The notes: a model not told the origin generated them from the sequence alone. 64,000 nucleotides of DNA from Desertimonas flava (GCF_003426815.1 NZ_QKYK01000004.1:186001-250000); one strand, 5' to 3'. Positions 26,627 through 36,501 are shown, counted from the stretch's first letter. Program-made: numbers and translations.

Positions 26627-27847
26627 TCAGCGGGGCAGGCCGAGCACGCGCTCGGCCAGCGTGTTGCGCTGGATCTCGTCGGTGCCGCCGGCGATCCGCA
26701 GGCCTGGGGCGCTGCACACGAAGTCGGCCCAGGAGTAGGTGCCCCACGCACCGCCGTCCGCGGTCATCGCCGGCCCGAGGAGTTGCCCGGCCAGCTGGCC
26801 GAGCTCGCGCAGCTGCGTGGTGTGCAACAGTTTCGAGATCGACCCCTCGGGGCCGGGCGGCCGGCCGGCCATCGCAGCCTGACGCTGACGATCGCCGAGC
26901 AGGTGCAACAACCGCGACCGCATGTGCAGATCGGCGAGTGCGAGCCGTACCGTCGGCCGTTCGACGTCGCCGGAAGCGCGTGCGATGTCGACGAGCCGGC
27001 GAATGGCTTCGTCGCCGAGCGCGGCGTGCCCTCCGATCGAGTGTCGCTCGCTCATCAACGTGGTCAGCGTCGCCGCCCAACCGCCACCGACGTCGCCGAC
27101 GCGGTGATCGTCGGGGATGCGCACGTCGTCGAGGAACACCTCGTTGAACTCGGCGTCACCGGTCATCTGACGGAGTGGCCGCACCTCGATTCCCGCGGTC
27201 TCCATCGGGAGCAGGAACATCGACAGTCCGCGATGTTTCGGAGCGTCCGGATCGGTCCGCACCAGCAGCTGGCCGAGCTGTGCCAGGTGGGCGTTCGAGC
27301 TCCACACCTTCTGCCCGTTCACGACCCACCCGTCACCGTCGCGAACGGCGGTCGTGCGGAGCGACGCCAGATCGCTGCCCGCCTCGGGCTCGCTCAGGAG
27401 CTGGCAGCAGATGATGTCGCCGCGGTGGATGCCTCGCAGGTACCGCTCACGCAACCACGGCGATCCATGGGCGACGACCGCGGGAGAGACCATGCTCCGA
27501 CCGACCTCGAACAGGCCCTGGTCGGGCACGTCGAAGCGGTGCTCGACCTCACTCAGTGCCCACTCGAAGAGCGGATGGCGCCCAGCGCCACCGGCGTCGG
27601 TCGGCCCGCTCAGCCATCCGAGCCCGCCGTCGAAGAGAGCTCGACGGTAGGCGCGGCTGCGCTCACGACTCGCCTCGCTCGGCGCGGCGTCACCGCCGAG
27701 CACCGGCAGGCGGTCGCTCCGCCGGTGCTCGTGGTGGGGGTCGAGTGCTCCGGCGGCGACGAGCTCGCCGACGACGCGGGCCGCCTCGTCGGCGAAACGG
27801 TCGAGTTCCTCCGAGCTCGGGAGTAGTTCGGGCCGTGCGGAGCTCAT
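26627..27847 (-). CDS. Acyl-CoA dehydrogenase
   Basis: 406-residue FAD-dependent dehydrogenase. CCQLLSEPEAGSDLASLRTTAVRDGDGWVVNGQKVWSSNAHLA is the FAD/substrate-binding stretch and GLRIAGGTDEIQRNTLAERVLGLPR the family C-terminus. It would desaturate the CoA thioester made by the synthetases. ATG 27847 overlaps the stop of the HpaB-like gene (ATGA). Last gene of a six-gene operon. Confidence 0.92.
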   Translation of the reverse strand: MSSARPELLPSSEELDRFADEAARVVGELVAAGALDPHHEHRRSDRLPVLGGDAAPSEASRERSRAYRRALFDGGLGWLSGPTDAGGAGRHPLFEWALSEVEHRFDVPDQGLFEVGRSMVSPAVVAHGSPWLRERYLRGIHRGDIICCQLLSEPEAGSDLASLRTTAVRDGDGWVVNGQKVWSSNAHLAQLGQLLVRTDPDAPKHRGLSMFLLPMETAGIEVRPLRQMTGDAEFNEVFLDDVRIPDDHRVGDVGGGWAATLTTLMSERHSIGGHAALGDEAIRRLVDIARASGDVERPTVRLALADLHMRSRLLHLLGDRQRQAAMAGRPPGPEGSISKLLHTTQLRELGQLAGQLLGPAMTADGGAWGTYSWADFVCSAPGLRIAGGTDEIQRNTLAERVLGLPR

Positions 27848-29220
27848 TCCTCGATGCCGGCCGACCGCAGGGCGATCTGCTTGGCCCGGTCCATGTCGTA
27901 GTGCTTGCGAGTCACGAGCCGCTGTGCGAACAGACCGCCACCGGACTGGATGTTGGTGACGAACCGCCACCCGCCGTAGGCGTCGGCCGTGAGGTCGCGG
28001 ATGAGATGGAACAGCCGGGCGCGGTACTCACCGTCCACACCGTCCATCGTGCTCATGTACTTGCGCAGGGACGGCCCGGTGTCGGGATTGTCGAAGTCCG
28101 AGAGCGCCGGCGCCGTCAGGACGGCGCCGCCGGCGATGTCGTGAAGGTGCCTCACCATGAGGTTGTACTGCGCCGCGCCCTGGAACTTCGCGGCGTTGGT
28201 GAACAGCTCGTTGGGATAGAAGTAGCCCTCCGGCGTCCGCTCGGCGTGAGTGATCGCCGACTCGAGCCCGGCCCGCAGCATCGTGGCGTGGATGACCAGC
28301 TCGCTGATCTTCTCCTGGATGTGCGCGATGCCGGCGGTGCCATTGGCCTCGGCGATCAGTTGCGCCGCCCCGACCATCTCGTCGGCCTCCTCGACCATGA
28401 AGGCGATGCCGCCAAGGCGCTCCCAGAGCCCCAGGGAGTGAGCGAACACAGCGGCGTAGCGCCCTTGGCCGTCGAGGAAGATGCGCTCGTTCGGGACGAA
28501 CACGTCGTCGAAGACGACGAAGCCGTCGGGGATGGCGTTGCGCGAGCTCACCGGGAAGTGCCTGGCGTCTGCGACTCGCGGCGCGTAGGTGGTGTTGACG
28601 ATGCGGACGCCCGGTGCGTTGACGGGAACGGCACACGCGATCGCGTACTCCTCCTCGCCGGCCTTCATGTTCTTGGTCGGCATCACCATCAGGTCGTGGC
28701 CGAGCGAGGCACCCGTGATGTGCAACTTGGCGCCACGGATCACCACGCCGTCACGCTGGCGATCGACGACATGGACATAGGCGTCGGGGTCGGTCTGTCG
28801 CGACGGCGGGTTGGCGCGGTTGCCCTTGGCGTCGGTGATGCACTCGGTGATGCGGATGTCCCTGGCCCGGGCGTCGTCGACGTAGGCGTGCATCCGCTCG
28901 ATGAACTCCTCCGATCCCTCGGCCATCCGGCCACCCACCGTGAACAGCGTCATCAGCGACTGGTACGTGACGTTGGTCAGCACGTCGACGGCATGCAGCA
29001 TCGGGATGCGATCGCGCAGTTCCTCGATCGAGCGGGGCGCCTCCATCAGCGGATTGCGCGCGTCGGGGCCGGCGGCGTAGTGCCGGTCGTACCCAGCGGC
29101 AACGCTCCGAACGGCGATGTCCAGCGCCGGCTCGGCACCGATGTCCTCGACGCGCCGGCCTTCGAAGAACGTCTCGCGTCCGTCGAGGAGGGACTTGCGG
29201 TAGTCGTCACCCGTGAGCAT
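27844..29220 (-). CDS. 4-hydroxyphenylacetate 3-hydroxylase (HpaB)-family oxygenase
   Basis: 458 residues. The HpaB superfamily core is clear: ECITDAKGNRANPP, DPDAYVHVVDRQRDGVVIRGAKLHITGA, and the C-terminal GEYRARLFHLIRDLTADAYGGW. The related 4-hydroxybutyryl-CoA dehydratases need several Cys for an iron-sulfur cluster; only C127 and C196 are seen here, so a flavin-dependent monooxygenase is more likely. It sits between the Liv-type transporter and the acyl-CoA dehydrogenase gene, six bases after livF. Confidence 0.85.
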   Translation of the reverse strand: MLTGDDYRKSLLDGRETFFEGRRVEDIGAEPALDIAVRSVAAGYDRHYAAGPDARNPLMEAPRSIEELRDRIPMLHAVDVLTNVTYQSLMTLFTVGGRMAEGSEEFIERMHAYVDDARARDIRITECITDAKGNRANPPSRQTDPDAYVHVVDRQRDGVVIRGAKLHITGASLGHDLMVMPTKNMKAGEEEYAIACAVPVNAPGVRIVNTTYAPRVADARHFPVSSRNAIPDGFVVFDDVFVPNERIFLDGQGRYAAVFAHSLGLWERLGGIAFMVEEADEMVGAAQLIAEANGTAGIAHIQEKISELVIHATMLRAGLESAITHAERTPEGYFYPNELFTNAAKFQGAAQYNLMVRHLHDIAGGAVLTAPALSDFDNPDTGPSLRKYMSTMDGVDGEYRARLFHLIRDLTADAYGGWRFVTNIQSGGGLFAQRLVTRKHYDMDRAKQIALRSAGIEE

Positions 29221-29226
29221 TCGAGA

Positions 29227-29964
29227 TCAACCTTTCTGGGGGGTGTTACTGCTTCGACCGAGGAACGCCTCGTCGAGCGCGGGATGGTCGTGCAGTTCGG
29301 CGGCCGGGGCCGAGCCGAGGATCTGCCCGTTGGCGAGGACGTAGCCGACGTCACCGATGGACAGTGCGGCGTCGACGGCCTGTTCGACGAGCAGCACCGT
29401 GTGGCCATCGTCGCCCAGCGCCCGCAACGAGGCGAAGAGCGACAGGATGATCGCCGGCGCGAGGCCGAGGGAGGGTTCGTCGAGGATCAACAGGCGCGGC
29501 CGGCGAACGAGTACCTGACCGAGCGCGAGCATCTGTTGCTGGCCTCCGCTGAGTAGGCCGGCCCGCCGCCCGATGAACTCGCCGAGGATGGGGAACATGG
29601 CACAGGCGGCGTCGATCCGCTCGCGCCGTTCCGCTCGCGACAGCTTGAGGCCGAACATGCCGAGATCGAGGTTGGAGGCGACCGTCTGGTTGCGGAAGAG
29701 CTGCCGGCCGGCGGGGACGAATCCGATGCCCGCGCGCACGATGGTCGCGGCCGATGCACCGGTGAGGTCGTCGCCACCGAACCGCACGGTCCCCGACTGC
29801 ACGTCGGCCAGTCCGGTCAGCGAGCGCAGCAGCGTCGTCTTGCCCGCCCCGTTGGGGCCGAGCAGCACGGTCACCTTGCCCTCCTCGACCGTCATGTCGA
29901 CACTGCGGACGATCTCCAGCCGGCCGTAGCCGGCCCGCAGTCCGGCGAGTTCGAGCAGGCTCAC
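29227..29964 (-). CDS. livF: Branched-chain-type ABC importer ATPase (LivF)
   Basis: 245 residues. Walker A GPNGAGKTT, signature LSGGQQQML, Walker B LLILDEPSLGLAP, all of LivF type. GTG 29964 overlaps the stop of the LivMG fusion (GTGA). Supplies the second ATPase of the importer. Confidence 0.92.
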   Translation of the reverse strand: MSLLELAGLRAGYGRLEIVRSVDMTVEEGKVTVLLGPNGAGKTTLLRSLTGLADVQSGTVRFGGDDLTGASAATIVRAGIGFVPAGRQLFRNQTVASNLDLGMFGLKLSRAERRERIDAACAMFPILGEFIGRRAGLLSGGQQQMLALGQVLVRRPRLLILDEPSLGLAPAIILSLFASLRALGDDGHTVLLVEQAVDAALSIGDVGYVLANGQILGSAPAAELHDHPALDEAFLGRSSNTPQKG

Positions 29965-31829
29965 GACGCCGACTCGGCTCCCAGGTAGGCCCGACGAACG
30001 GCCGGGTCGGCGAACACCTCGTCGGGCCCTCCCGCCGCGAGCACGCGACCCTGGTCGAGGACGATCACCCGGTCGGCGAGATCCCGTACCAGCTGCACAT
30101 GGTGTTCGACGAGGACGACCGCGATCCCCGCGGTGGTGAGTGCCCGCACGAGCTTGCTGAACTCCCTGAGCTCGCTCTCGTCGAGACCGGCGGCCGGCTC
30201 GTCCAGGAGGACGGCGACCGACGAGCCGATGGCGACCCTGGCCATCTCGACTAGCCGCTGCTGGCCGTGCGGCACGTCATCGGGACGCAGTCCGGCGAGG
30301 TGACCCAACCCGAGTTCGGCCAGCGCACGCGCGGCCGCCCCATCGGCTTCGCGGTTGTCCTTGCTCCCGCGAGGCAGGCGAAGCATGAGCTCGGCCAGGT
30401 TCGCCCGGCCGAGGTGATGCACGCCGAGACGCACGTTGTCCTGCACGCTCAGCGAGTTGGTGAGCTGCGGCTGCTGGAACGTGCGGGTCAGGCCGGCCCT
30501 GGCGATCTCGTGGGTCGAGCGACCGGTCACGTCGATCTCGCCGAGCGTCACCGAGCCCCGGTCGGCTGTGTACACACCCGACACGCAGTTCAGCAGTGTG
30601 GTCTTGCCGGATCCGTTGGGCCCCACGATGGCCACGACCTCACCAGGCGACACGTCGAAGTCGACGTCGTCGAGCACGGTCAACGTGTCGAACGACTTGC
30701 CGATGCCACGCGCCGACAGCACCGGACCGGTCGACACTGCTGCGCGAGCGTGGCCCAGCTTCCAACCGCCCGTGCCCGCAGGCACCACCGTCGCCGTCGC
30801 GTCAGGCCGCGGCGCGAGCCGATCGACGAGGCGACGGATGAGGCCCGCCAACCCATCGGGGGCGAAGACCACGAGCACGAGCAGGGCGACGGCGAAGGCG
30901 ATCACCCGCCACTCCTCCAGCCACGACAGGACGTCGGGCGACAGGAAGAACACCGCGGCGCCGATCACCGGTCCGGCGAGGCTCCCGGCGCCGCCGATGA
31001 CGACGGCGATCAGCATGAAGATCGAGAGCGCTGAGGTGAAATCGTCCGGTGTGAGCACCGACTTCTGGATCGCGAAGAGCGACCCGCCGAGTCCGGCCAC
31101 AGCCGCCGACAACATAAACACGCCGAATCGGGTGGCGAACGGACTCACCCCGTTGCTGCGGGCCGCGACCTCGACGTCACGGGCGCTCACCAGTGCGATG
31201 CCGATCCGTGACTGCACGAGGTTGCGCACCAACGCGTAGGTCACGATGAGCAGTACGAGCGCGAGCGCGAGCACCCCTTGGTCGTCGAGCCTCGAACCGA
31301 ACAGCGATGGTCTCGGGATGCCGAGCAGCCCGGCGTGACCACCGGTCCAACCGCGCATCTCGACCATCAGGGTCTCCAGCATCTCGGCGAACGCGAGGCT
31401 GATGATGGCGAAGTACCAACGCGACAGGCGGAGCGAAGGCAGCGCCATGATCGATCCGACGGCAGCGGTCACGACCATCGCGACGGGGGCGGCCAGCCAG
31501 TACGAGAGGTCGTACCTCGTCATGAGCACACCGGTCGTGTACGCGCCGACTCCGACGAGGGCTCCGTGGCCGAGTGACACCACACCGCCATAGCCGTAGA
31601 GCAGGTTGAGCCCCATCGTGTTGAGGGCGATCACCGTGGCGAACGCGATCACGAAGGCCCAATAGCTGCTGCTGATCAGCTGGGGCACGACCAGGGCCGC
31701 GACGAGCGCCGCGATCAAGAGCGGCCACACCGGACGCGTCCGCGCGCTCCGGTCCCCCGAGCTGGTTGCGGTCGCGATCGGCGCACCCGCGTCGGGCTCG
31801 GTCGCCGCGCGTCCGAGCAGGTCAGACAC
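29961..31829 (-). CDS. LivM-LivG fusion: ABC permease plus ATPase
   Basis: 622-residue fusion. Residues ~35-330 are a LivM-type permease with eight or more membrane segments (LNLLYGYGGVVSLGHGALVGVGAY; GGAGSLAGPVIGAAVF). After a linker, residues ~375-622 are a LivG-type ATPase: Walker A GPNGSGKTT, LTRTFQQPQLTNSLSVQDNV, signature-like VPHGQQRLVEMAR and Walker B AVLLDEPAAGLD. GTG 31829 overlaps livH by eight bases. Such fusions are known in actinobacteria; amino acids, amides or aromatic acids are typical cargoes. Confidence 0.9.
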   Translation of the reverse strand: MSDLLGRAATEPDAGAPIATATSSGDRSARTRPVWPLLIAALVAALVVPQLISSSYWAFVIAFATVIALNTMGLNLLYGYGGVVSLGHGALVGVGAYTTGVLMTRYDLSYWLAAPVAMVVTAAVGSIMALPSLRLSRWYFAIISLAFAEMLETLMVEMRGWTGGHAGLLGIPRPSLFGSRLDDQGVLALALVLLIVTYALVRNLVQSRIGIALVSARDVEVAARSNGVSPFATRFGVFMLSAAVAGLGGSLFAIQKSVLTPDDFTSALSIFMLIAVVIGGAGSLAGPVIGAAVFFLSPDVLSWLEEWRVIAFAVALLVLVVFAPDGLAGLIRRLVDRLAPRPDATATVVPAGTGGWKLGHARAAVSTGPVLSARGIGKSFDTLTVLDDVDFDVSPGEVVAIVGPNGSGKTTLLNCVSGVYTADRGSVTLGEIDVTGRSTHEIARAGLTRTFQQPQLTNSLSVQDNVRLGVHHLGRANLAELMLRLPRGSKDNREADGAAARALAELGLGHLAGLRPDDVPHGQQRLVEMARVAIGSSVAVLLDEPAAGLDESELREFSKLVRALTTAGIAVVLVEHHVQLVRDLADRVIVLDQGRVLAAGGPDEVFADPAVRRAYLGAESAS

Positions 31830-32694
31830 GTACCGCTCCCGCCGTCGACATCAGGCCTTGGGGCCGCACCATCAGCACCGCCAACAACAGCGCGAAGGTG
31901 ATCACCGACTGGTAGCCGGGGGAGAAGTAGGTCGCGGTGACCGCCTCGGCGAGCGCGATCAACAGACCCCCGATCAGGCCGCCGCGCGGGTTGCCGATCC
32001 CTCCGATGCCGGCTGCCATGAAGCCCTTGATGAGCATCATCGGACCGAGGGCGATCGAGGCATAGAGGATCGGCGAGATCAACAGGCCGGCCAGGCCGCC
32101 GACGACGCTGCCGCCGATGAGGGCCAAGCGCCCGACGAGTTGGGGCCGGATCCCGCGCAACATGGCAGCTTCCCGGTTCTCGGCGACGGCGAGCGTCGCC
32201 CGCCCCCACCGAGAACGGTCGAAGAGGTCGATGCCGATCAGGATCAGCACGATGAACACCATCATCGCAACGGCGTACTGACTTAAGCCGAGCGGCCAAT
32301 CACCCCGGGTCGACAGGCCGAGCGGCGGGTTGGTGAAGCGGGGGTCGGTGTCCCAGTACTTGCCGGCGATGTCGCCGATGAGGAGCGAGACGGCGAGAGT
32401 CGAGATCACCCACATGTGTGACTGCGGATCGCGGCGCTGCACCGGCCGGATCGCAGCGGCGTCGGTCAGCAGACCGATCGCCGCCACGCCGACCAGTGCG
32501 AGCGCTCCCGCGATCAGGACGTTGCCATGGATGCTGACGAGGAACTGCGCCGTCAGCATGCCGCCGAGCATCACCAACTCGCCTTGGGCGAAGTTGAAGA
32601 CGTTGGTGGCCCGGTACACGATGCTGAAGCTCGAGGCCAGGAGCCCGTAGAAGACTCCGTACAGCAGGGTCTGGGCGATGACGTCGTTGAGCAC
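31822..32694 (-). CDS. livH: Branched-chain-type ABC permease (LivH)
   Basis: 290-residue LivH-type permease. FSIVYRATNVFNFAQGELVMLGGML is the family N-terminal signature, and FMAAGIGGIGNPRGGLIGGLLIALAEAV the conserved C-terminal region. It lies 27 bp after the binding-protein gene. Confidence 0.92.
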   Translation of the reverse strand: MLNDVIAQTLLYGVFYGLLASSFSIVYRATNVFNFAQGELVMLGGMLTAQFLVSIHGNVLIAGALALVGVAAIGLLTDAAAIRPVQRRDPQSHMWVISTLAVSLLIGDIAGKYWDTDPRFTNPPLGLSTRGDWPLGLSQYAVAMMVFIVLILIGIDLFDRSRWGRATLAVAENREAAMLRGIRPQLVGRLALIGGSVVGGLAGLLISPILYASIALGPMMLIKGFMAAGIGGIGNPRGGLIGGLLIALAEAVTATYFSPGYQSVITFALLLAVLMVRPQGLMSTAGAVRV

Positions 32695-32721
32695 GGGGTG
32701 ACCTCGGCGTCGGCCGGATTG

Positions 32722-34029
32722 TCAGGCTTCGATGGCCTGGAGGTAGATGCCTTCGGACTCGGCGTCGTTGATGCTCGCGATCGAGGCGATCGTCAGGGCA
32801 TCGGCATCGACGCCGGCGTGCGACTCGGCGCTGAACGAGAACGTCGCGCTGAGGCCCTCGTACGCCGTCGTGGCCTCGAGCGCGTCGCGGATGGCATCGA
32901 CGTCGTAGGCGCCGATCTCTTCGATCACCTTGGCGAGCAGGGTCAGGTAGTCGTAGTTGCCGTTGCCGGCCACGGCGAGCTCGCGCCCCGCCGTCCCCTC
33001 GATGGCGCTGAGCTTGGCGATGAAGTCGCGCTGGGCCTCCCCGACTGGCTCGTCACCCTGGCGGGTCCAGTTCTTGAACTGGATCGTGTAGAGCTGCGGC
33101 AGGAGCTCGTCGCTCGCCGTCTTTAACACGGTGTCGAGGGCGATGTGGAGGGCGGACCCGACGATGGGCGGTGCCCAGCCGAGGTTGTCGAGGCCCTGGA
33201 GCGTCGCGGCGATGTTCGGACCGCTCGACTGGATCGAGACGATGCCCTCGGCGCCGGAATCCTGGAGTGTGCGCAGGTACGGGCGGAAGTCGGACGCGTC
33301 GAGCGGGTGCTTCTCCGAGGCGACGAGCTCGACGCCGAGGGTCTCGGCGATCTCAGGTGCGATCTCGGTGACCTCCTGTCCGAGGGCCGAGTCCTCGGCG
33401 AGGATCGCCACCTTGGTGAGACCGAGCGACTGGGCGCCGGCGAGGAGGACTTCGGCGAGCGTCACCGCCGTGTAGTTGAACGTGAAGTTGTAGGGGTACG
33501 TCGCAGCGTCCGTGAGCGCCGTCGCGTTGGCGTTGGCGAACGTGATGACCTTGAGCTCCGTCGCTACCGGCACGCCGGCCAGCGCCGCCGACGACCCCGT
33601 CGGTCCGCAGACGAAGCTCACGCCGTCCTCGGACACCTTGCGGAACACGGCCGGCTGGCGGGCGGGGTTGGCCTCGTCGTCGTACTCGATGACCTCGATC
33701 GGCGCGCCGAGCACACCGCCGGCGGCGTTGAGGTCGTCGACGGCGACCTGGGCGCTGGCGTAGATCGGCTTGAACGAGCTGGCCAGCGCGCCCGTGGTCG
33801 GCAGCACCCATCCGAGCTTCATCGCTCCGGCGGGCGGCGCCGACGCAGCCCGGCCGGCGGCCGCAGCGAGCCGGGACCTTGCCGCGGCCGAGGCGGCGGA
33901 CGGCGCCAATGCGCCCAGTCCCACTGCCGCACCGATGGCACCAGCAGCGCCGAGAAGGGCGCGCCGGCCGATCAGTCCCGCTGGTGCACCCTCGTTCGAC
34001 CTGTCGAGGTCATGGTCATGGTCGGTCAT
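32722..34029 (-). CDS. Liv/amide-type ABC substrate-binding protein
   Basis: 435-residue type I periplasmic-binding protein (Peripla_BP_6). It starts with a Tat-like signal (GRRALLGAAGAIGAAVGLGALAPSAASAAA) and continues MKLGWVLPTTGALASSFKPIYASAQVAVDDLNAAGGVLGAPIEVIEYDDEANPAR. ATG 34029 has an AGGGGGAAC Shine-Dalgarno. It heads the importer/HpaB/acyl-CoA-dehydrogenase operon, with operator C about 52 bp upstream. Confidence 0.92.
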   Translation of the reverse strand: MTDHDHDLDRSNEGAPAGLIGRRALLGAAGAIGAAVGLGALAPSAASAAARSRLAAAAGRAASAPPAGAMKLGWVLPTTGALASSFKPIYASAQVAVDDLNAAGGVLGAPIEVIEYDDEANPARQPAVFRKVSEDGVSFVCGPTGSSAALAGVPVATELKVITFANANATALTDAATYPYNFTFNYTAVTLAEVLLAGAQSLGLTKVAILAEDSALGQEVTEIAPEIAETLGVELVASEKHPLDASDFRPYLRTLQDSGAEGIVSIQSSGPNIAATLQGLDNLGWAPPIVGSALHIALDTVLKTASDELLPQLYTIQFKNWTRQGDEPVGEAQRDFIAKLSAIEGTAGRELAVAGNGNYDYLTLLAKVIEEIGAYDVDAIRDALEATTAYEGLSATFSFSAESHAGVDADALTIASIASINDAESEGIYLQAIEA

Positions 34030-34080
34030 GGAGTTCCCCCTGGATTGGTGTCCGTGGCCGGTCGGCCTGCCGAGAGAGTA

Positions 34081-34096
34081 AACGTCAACGCTGACG
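34081..34096. promoter_or_regulatory. Island operator, site C
   Basis: AACGTCAACGCTGACG at 34081-34096, a perfect consensus site. It lies upstream of the Liv-type operon and overlaps the last codons and stop of the acyl-CoA synthetase gene that ends at 34085. Confidence 0.7.
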
Positions 34097-35656
34097 CAAA
34101 TCAAGCCGAGCCAGGGACGGGTCCAAGAGACGTTTGAGGACCTTGCCGCTCGCGTTGAGCGGGAACTCGTCGACCACGTGATAGGCCACCGGACGCTTGT
34201 AGGAAGCGAGTCGTTCGGCGCAGAACTGCCCGAGCGCGACCGGATCGATCACCACGCCGTCGTGCGGGATGACGTAGGCGTGAACCACCTCGCCCCAGTG
34301 CTCATCGGGCGCCCCGACCACGGCGACCGACCGGACGTCCGCGTGCTCGGCGAGCGTCGCCTCGATCTCCGAGGGGTAGACGTTCTCGCCACCGCGGATG
34401 ATCATGTCGGAGCGACGGCCGGCGAGGAACAGGTAGCCGGTCTCGTCCATCCACGCGAGGTCACCGGCGCGGAACCATCCGTCGACCATGGCTGCGGCCG
34501 ACTCCTCGGGCATGTCGAGATAGCCCGACATGACCGTCTCCGAGCGGGTGACGATCTCGCCGACCTCACCCCGGGGCACGTCGTTGAGCTGCTCGTCGCA
34601 GAGCCGGAGTTCCACCCCGAAGCCGGGCCGGCCGATCGAGCCGAGCAGCTCAGGGCGCGTCGTCAGAGCGAGTTGGTGGTCGGCATGCGTGAGTACCGAT
34701 TGCCCGCCGGCCTCCGTTCCGGCGCCGAAGGATTGGATCACTTGACAATCGAACCGATCCAGGGCGCGCCGCAACAGCTCCGGGGTGATCGGCGCCGCCC
34801 CGTACAAAACGGAGCGCAGGGCCCCGAAGTCGATCTCCGCGGCCCGCGGGTGGTCGAGCAACGACGAGATCATCGTCGGCACGAGAAACATGCCGGTCAG
34901 CGCCCGTTCCTCGACCAGAACGTCGACGAGTGCGTCGATGTCGAACTGTGGGAGCAGCAGGCTCGGATAGCCGAGCGCGATACCCGTGAAGATGAACACG
35001 GCGCCGGCGACGTGGAACAGCGGCGACGAGGCGTAGCGGAACTCGTCGGCGCGCAGACCTTGGTCGATGATGACCGACTTGGTCATGTTGGCGATCATTC
35101 GATAGCTCTGCTGGACGCCCTTCGGGCGCCCAGTCGTGCCGCTGGTGAACGACAACGAGATGACCGTCTCTGGGTCACCGGTGAACTCGATGCCGGTGGG
35201 CTCGTGCGAGCGGACCAAACCCTCGTAACTGGTCTCACCCTGGTCGACATCGAACTCGATGAGAGACTCCAGACCGGCCACAGCGTTCAGGAGGTGACCA
35301 CCGACAGCTGAGTAGCGATCGCTGACGAACAGCAGCCGCGCGTCCGAGCGCTCCACCAGCAACTCGAGCTCAGCCGGCGCGAGGCGGAAGTTGAGTGGGA
35401 CGTAGACGATTTCGGCCTTCATGCAGGCGAGGATCGTCTCGACGTAGCGGTGCCCGTCGGTGGCGAGGATGGCGACCCGATCTCCGGGAGCGCAGCGGCG
35501 GCGCAGGGCTGTGGCGAGCCGTTCGACGCGGTCGTTGACCTCGGCGAACGTGAGCGTCCGTCTCGAACCCGCATCGACGAGGCAGGGCTGTTGAGGAATG
35601 CGCGAGGCGTTGATCCGGATCCAGTCCCCCGGACCCACGAACGTCGGAGCGGCCAC
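34085..35656 (-). CDS. Acyl-CoA synthetase (AMP-forming), second
   Basis: 523-residue acyl-adenylating CoA ligase. P-loop SFTSGTTGRPKGVQ, QSFGAGTEAGG, WFRAGDLAWMDETGYLFLAGRRSDMIIRGGENVYPSEIE and the C-terminal Lys in PLNASGKVLKRLL. It starts with GTG 35656 behind GGAAGGGAAG. It is not a close copy of the 24069 protein, so it probably activates a different acid. Operator D lies in the divergent region shared with tetR. Confidence 0.92.
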   Translation of the reverse strand: MAAPTFVGPGDWIRINASRIPQQPCLVDAGSRRTLTFAEVNDRVERLATALRRRCAPGDRVAILATDGHRYVETILACMKAEIVYVPLNFRLAPAELELLVERSDARLLFVSDRYSAVGGHLLNAVAGLESLIEFDVDQGETSYEGLVRSHEPTGIEFTGDPETVISLSFTSGTTGRPKGVQQSYRMIANMTKSVIIDQGLRADEFRYASSPLFHVAGAVFIFTGIALGYPSLLLPQFDIDALVDVLVEERALTGMFLVPTMISSLLDHPRAAEIDFGALRSVLYGAAPITPELLRRALDRFDCQVIQSFGAGTEAGGQSVLTHADHQLALTTRPELLGSIGRPGFGVELRLCDEQLNDVPRGEVGEIVTRSETVMSGYLDMPEESAAAMVDGWFRAGDLAWMDETGYLFLAGRRSDMIIRGGENVYPSEIEATLAEHADVRSVAVVGAPDEHWGEVVHAYVIPHDGVVIDPVALGQFCAERLASYKRPVAYHVVDEFPLNASGKVLKRLLDPSLARLDLRQR

Positions 35657-35722
35657 TTTCGAACTTCCCTTCCGTCACGGCAGCGCCAATGCGATGCTCG
35701 TCGCCGATGTCGGGCGGCATGC

Positions 35723-35744
35723 TAACGTCAACGACAATGCTGAC
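35723..35744. promoter_or_regulatory. Island operator, site D (variant)
   Basis: TAACGTCAACG (35723-35733) and GCTGACG (35738-35744) are the two halves of the island operator, separated by five to six extra bases. The site lies between the acyl-CoA synthetase and tetR genes and could control both. Confidence 0.5.
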
Positions 35745-35835
35745 GGGAGTCCGATGATCCCTCGGCAACGCGCCGACGTCGAACGTTTACAGTTCCGGAT
35801 CGGTGAGAACGCCGAGCCACAACCCCGAGGTCAGG

Positions 35836-36501
35836 ATGCCGAAACCGAGACAGACGGCGCGATTCGCGCAACCCGAGAGCGACATCGCCCGCCGCCGGAG
35901 CGAACGCCGCCGGGCTGTTGGACGACGCAGTGACGATCGGTGGCGGGCCATCCTCGACGCCTCGTCACGAGTGTTCCGCCGCCTCGGGTATGCGCAGACC
36001 ACGCTCGAGGATGTCGCCGAGGAGGTCGGTGTCACGCGGGCGTCGCTCTACTACTACGTCGGCACCAAAGAGGAGCTGCTGATCGCACTGCTGTATCAGC
36101 CGATGCATCAGATGACCGCCAACCTCAAGGCCATCGTCGAATCGACCGAGTCGGCGACCGAGCAGCTGCGGCGGGCCCTACGTCGCTACACACAGGACAT
36201 GAGCGACACGCCGGAGATCGGCATCTTCCTCGCCAACAACATCCATCAGCTGCTCTCGGGGCGAGAGGCCGACGACATCGCTCGAAACGCCGACGAGTAT
36301 GGCCGAGTGCTGCAGGGAATCATCGAGGCGGGCATCGATGCCGGTGAGTTCCGCGTCGACCTGGAACCACACATGACCATGTTGTGGATTCTCGGCGCCT
36401 TCAACTGGACTCATCGATGGTGGAACCCGAAAGGGTCGATGTCTCTGCAAGACGTCGGCGAGGCGTTCGCCGAACTTGCCCTCGCGACGGTCAAGGCCTG
36501 A
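35836..36501 (+). CDS. TetR-family transcriptional regulator
   Basis: 221 residues. An Arg-rich N-terminal stretch (~35 residues) precedes the HTH: WRAILDASSRVFRRLGYAQTTLEDVAEEVGVTRASLYYYVGTKEELL, recognition helix near 65-78. The ligand domain contains a TetR_C type helix bundle (MHQMTANLKAIVES onward). ATG 35836 follows GAGGTCAGG; GTG 35803 would add 11 residues. The only regulator gene in the island, so the best candidate to bind sites A-E. A CoA thioester or free acid effector is inferred. Confidence 0.9.
   Translation: MPKPRQTARFAQPESDIARRRSERRRAVGRRSDDRWRAILDASSRVFRRLGYAQTTLEDVAEEVGVTRASLYYYVGTKEELLIALLYQPMHQMTANLKAIVESTESATEQLRRALRRYTQDMSDTPEIGIFLANNIHQLLSGREADDIARNADEYGRVLQGIIEAGIDAGEFRVDLEPHMTMLWILGAFNWTHRWWNPKGSMSLQDVGEAFAELALATVKA

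Noticed and set aside
27844-29220. 4-hydroxybutyryl-CoA dehydratase
   Set aside because: The superfamily matches, but the Cys ligands of the iron-sulfur cluster are missing; a flavin hydroxylase is more likely.
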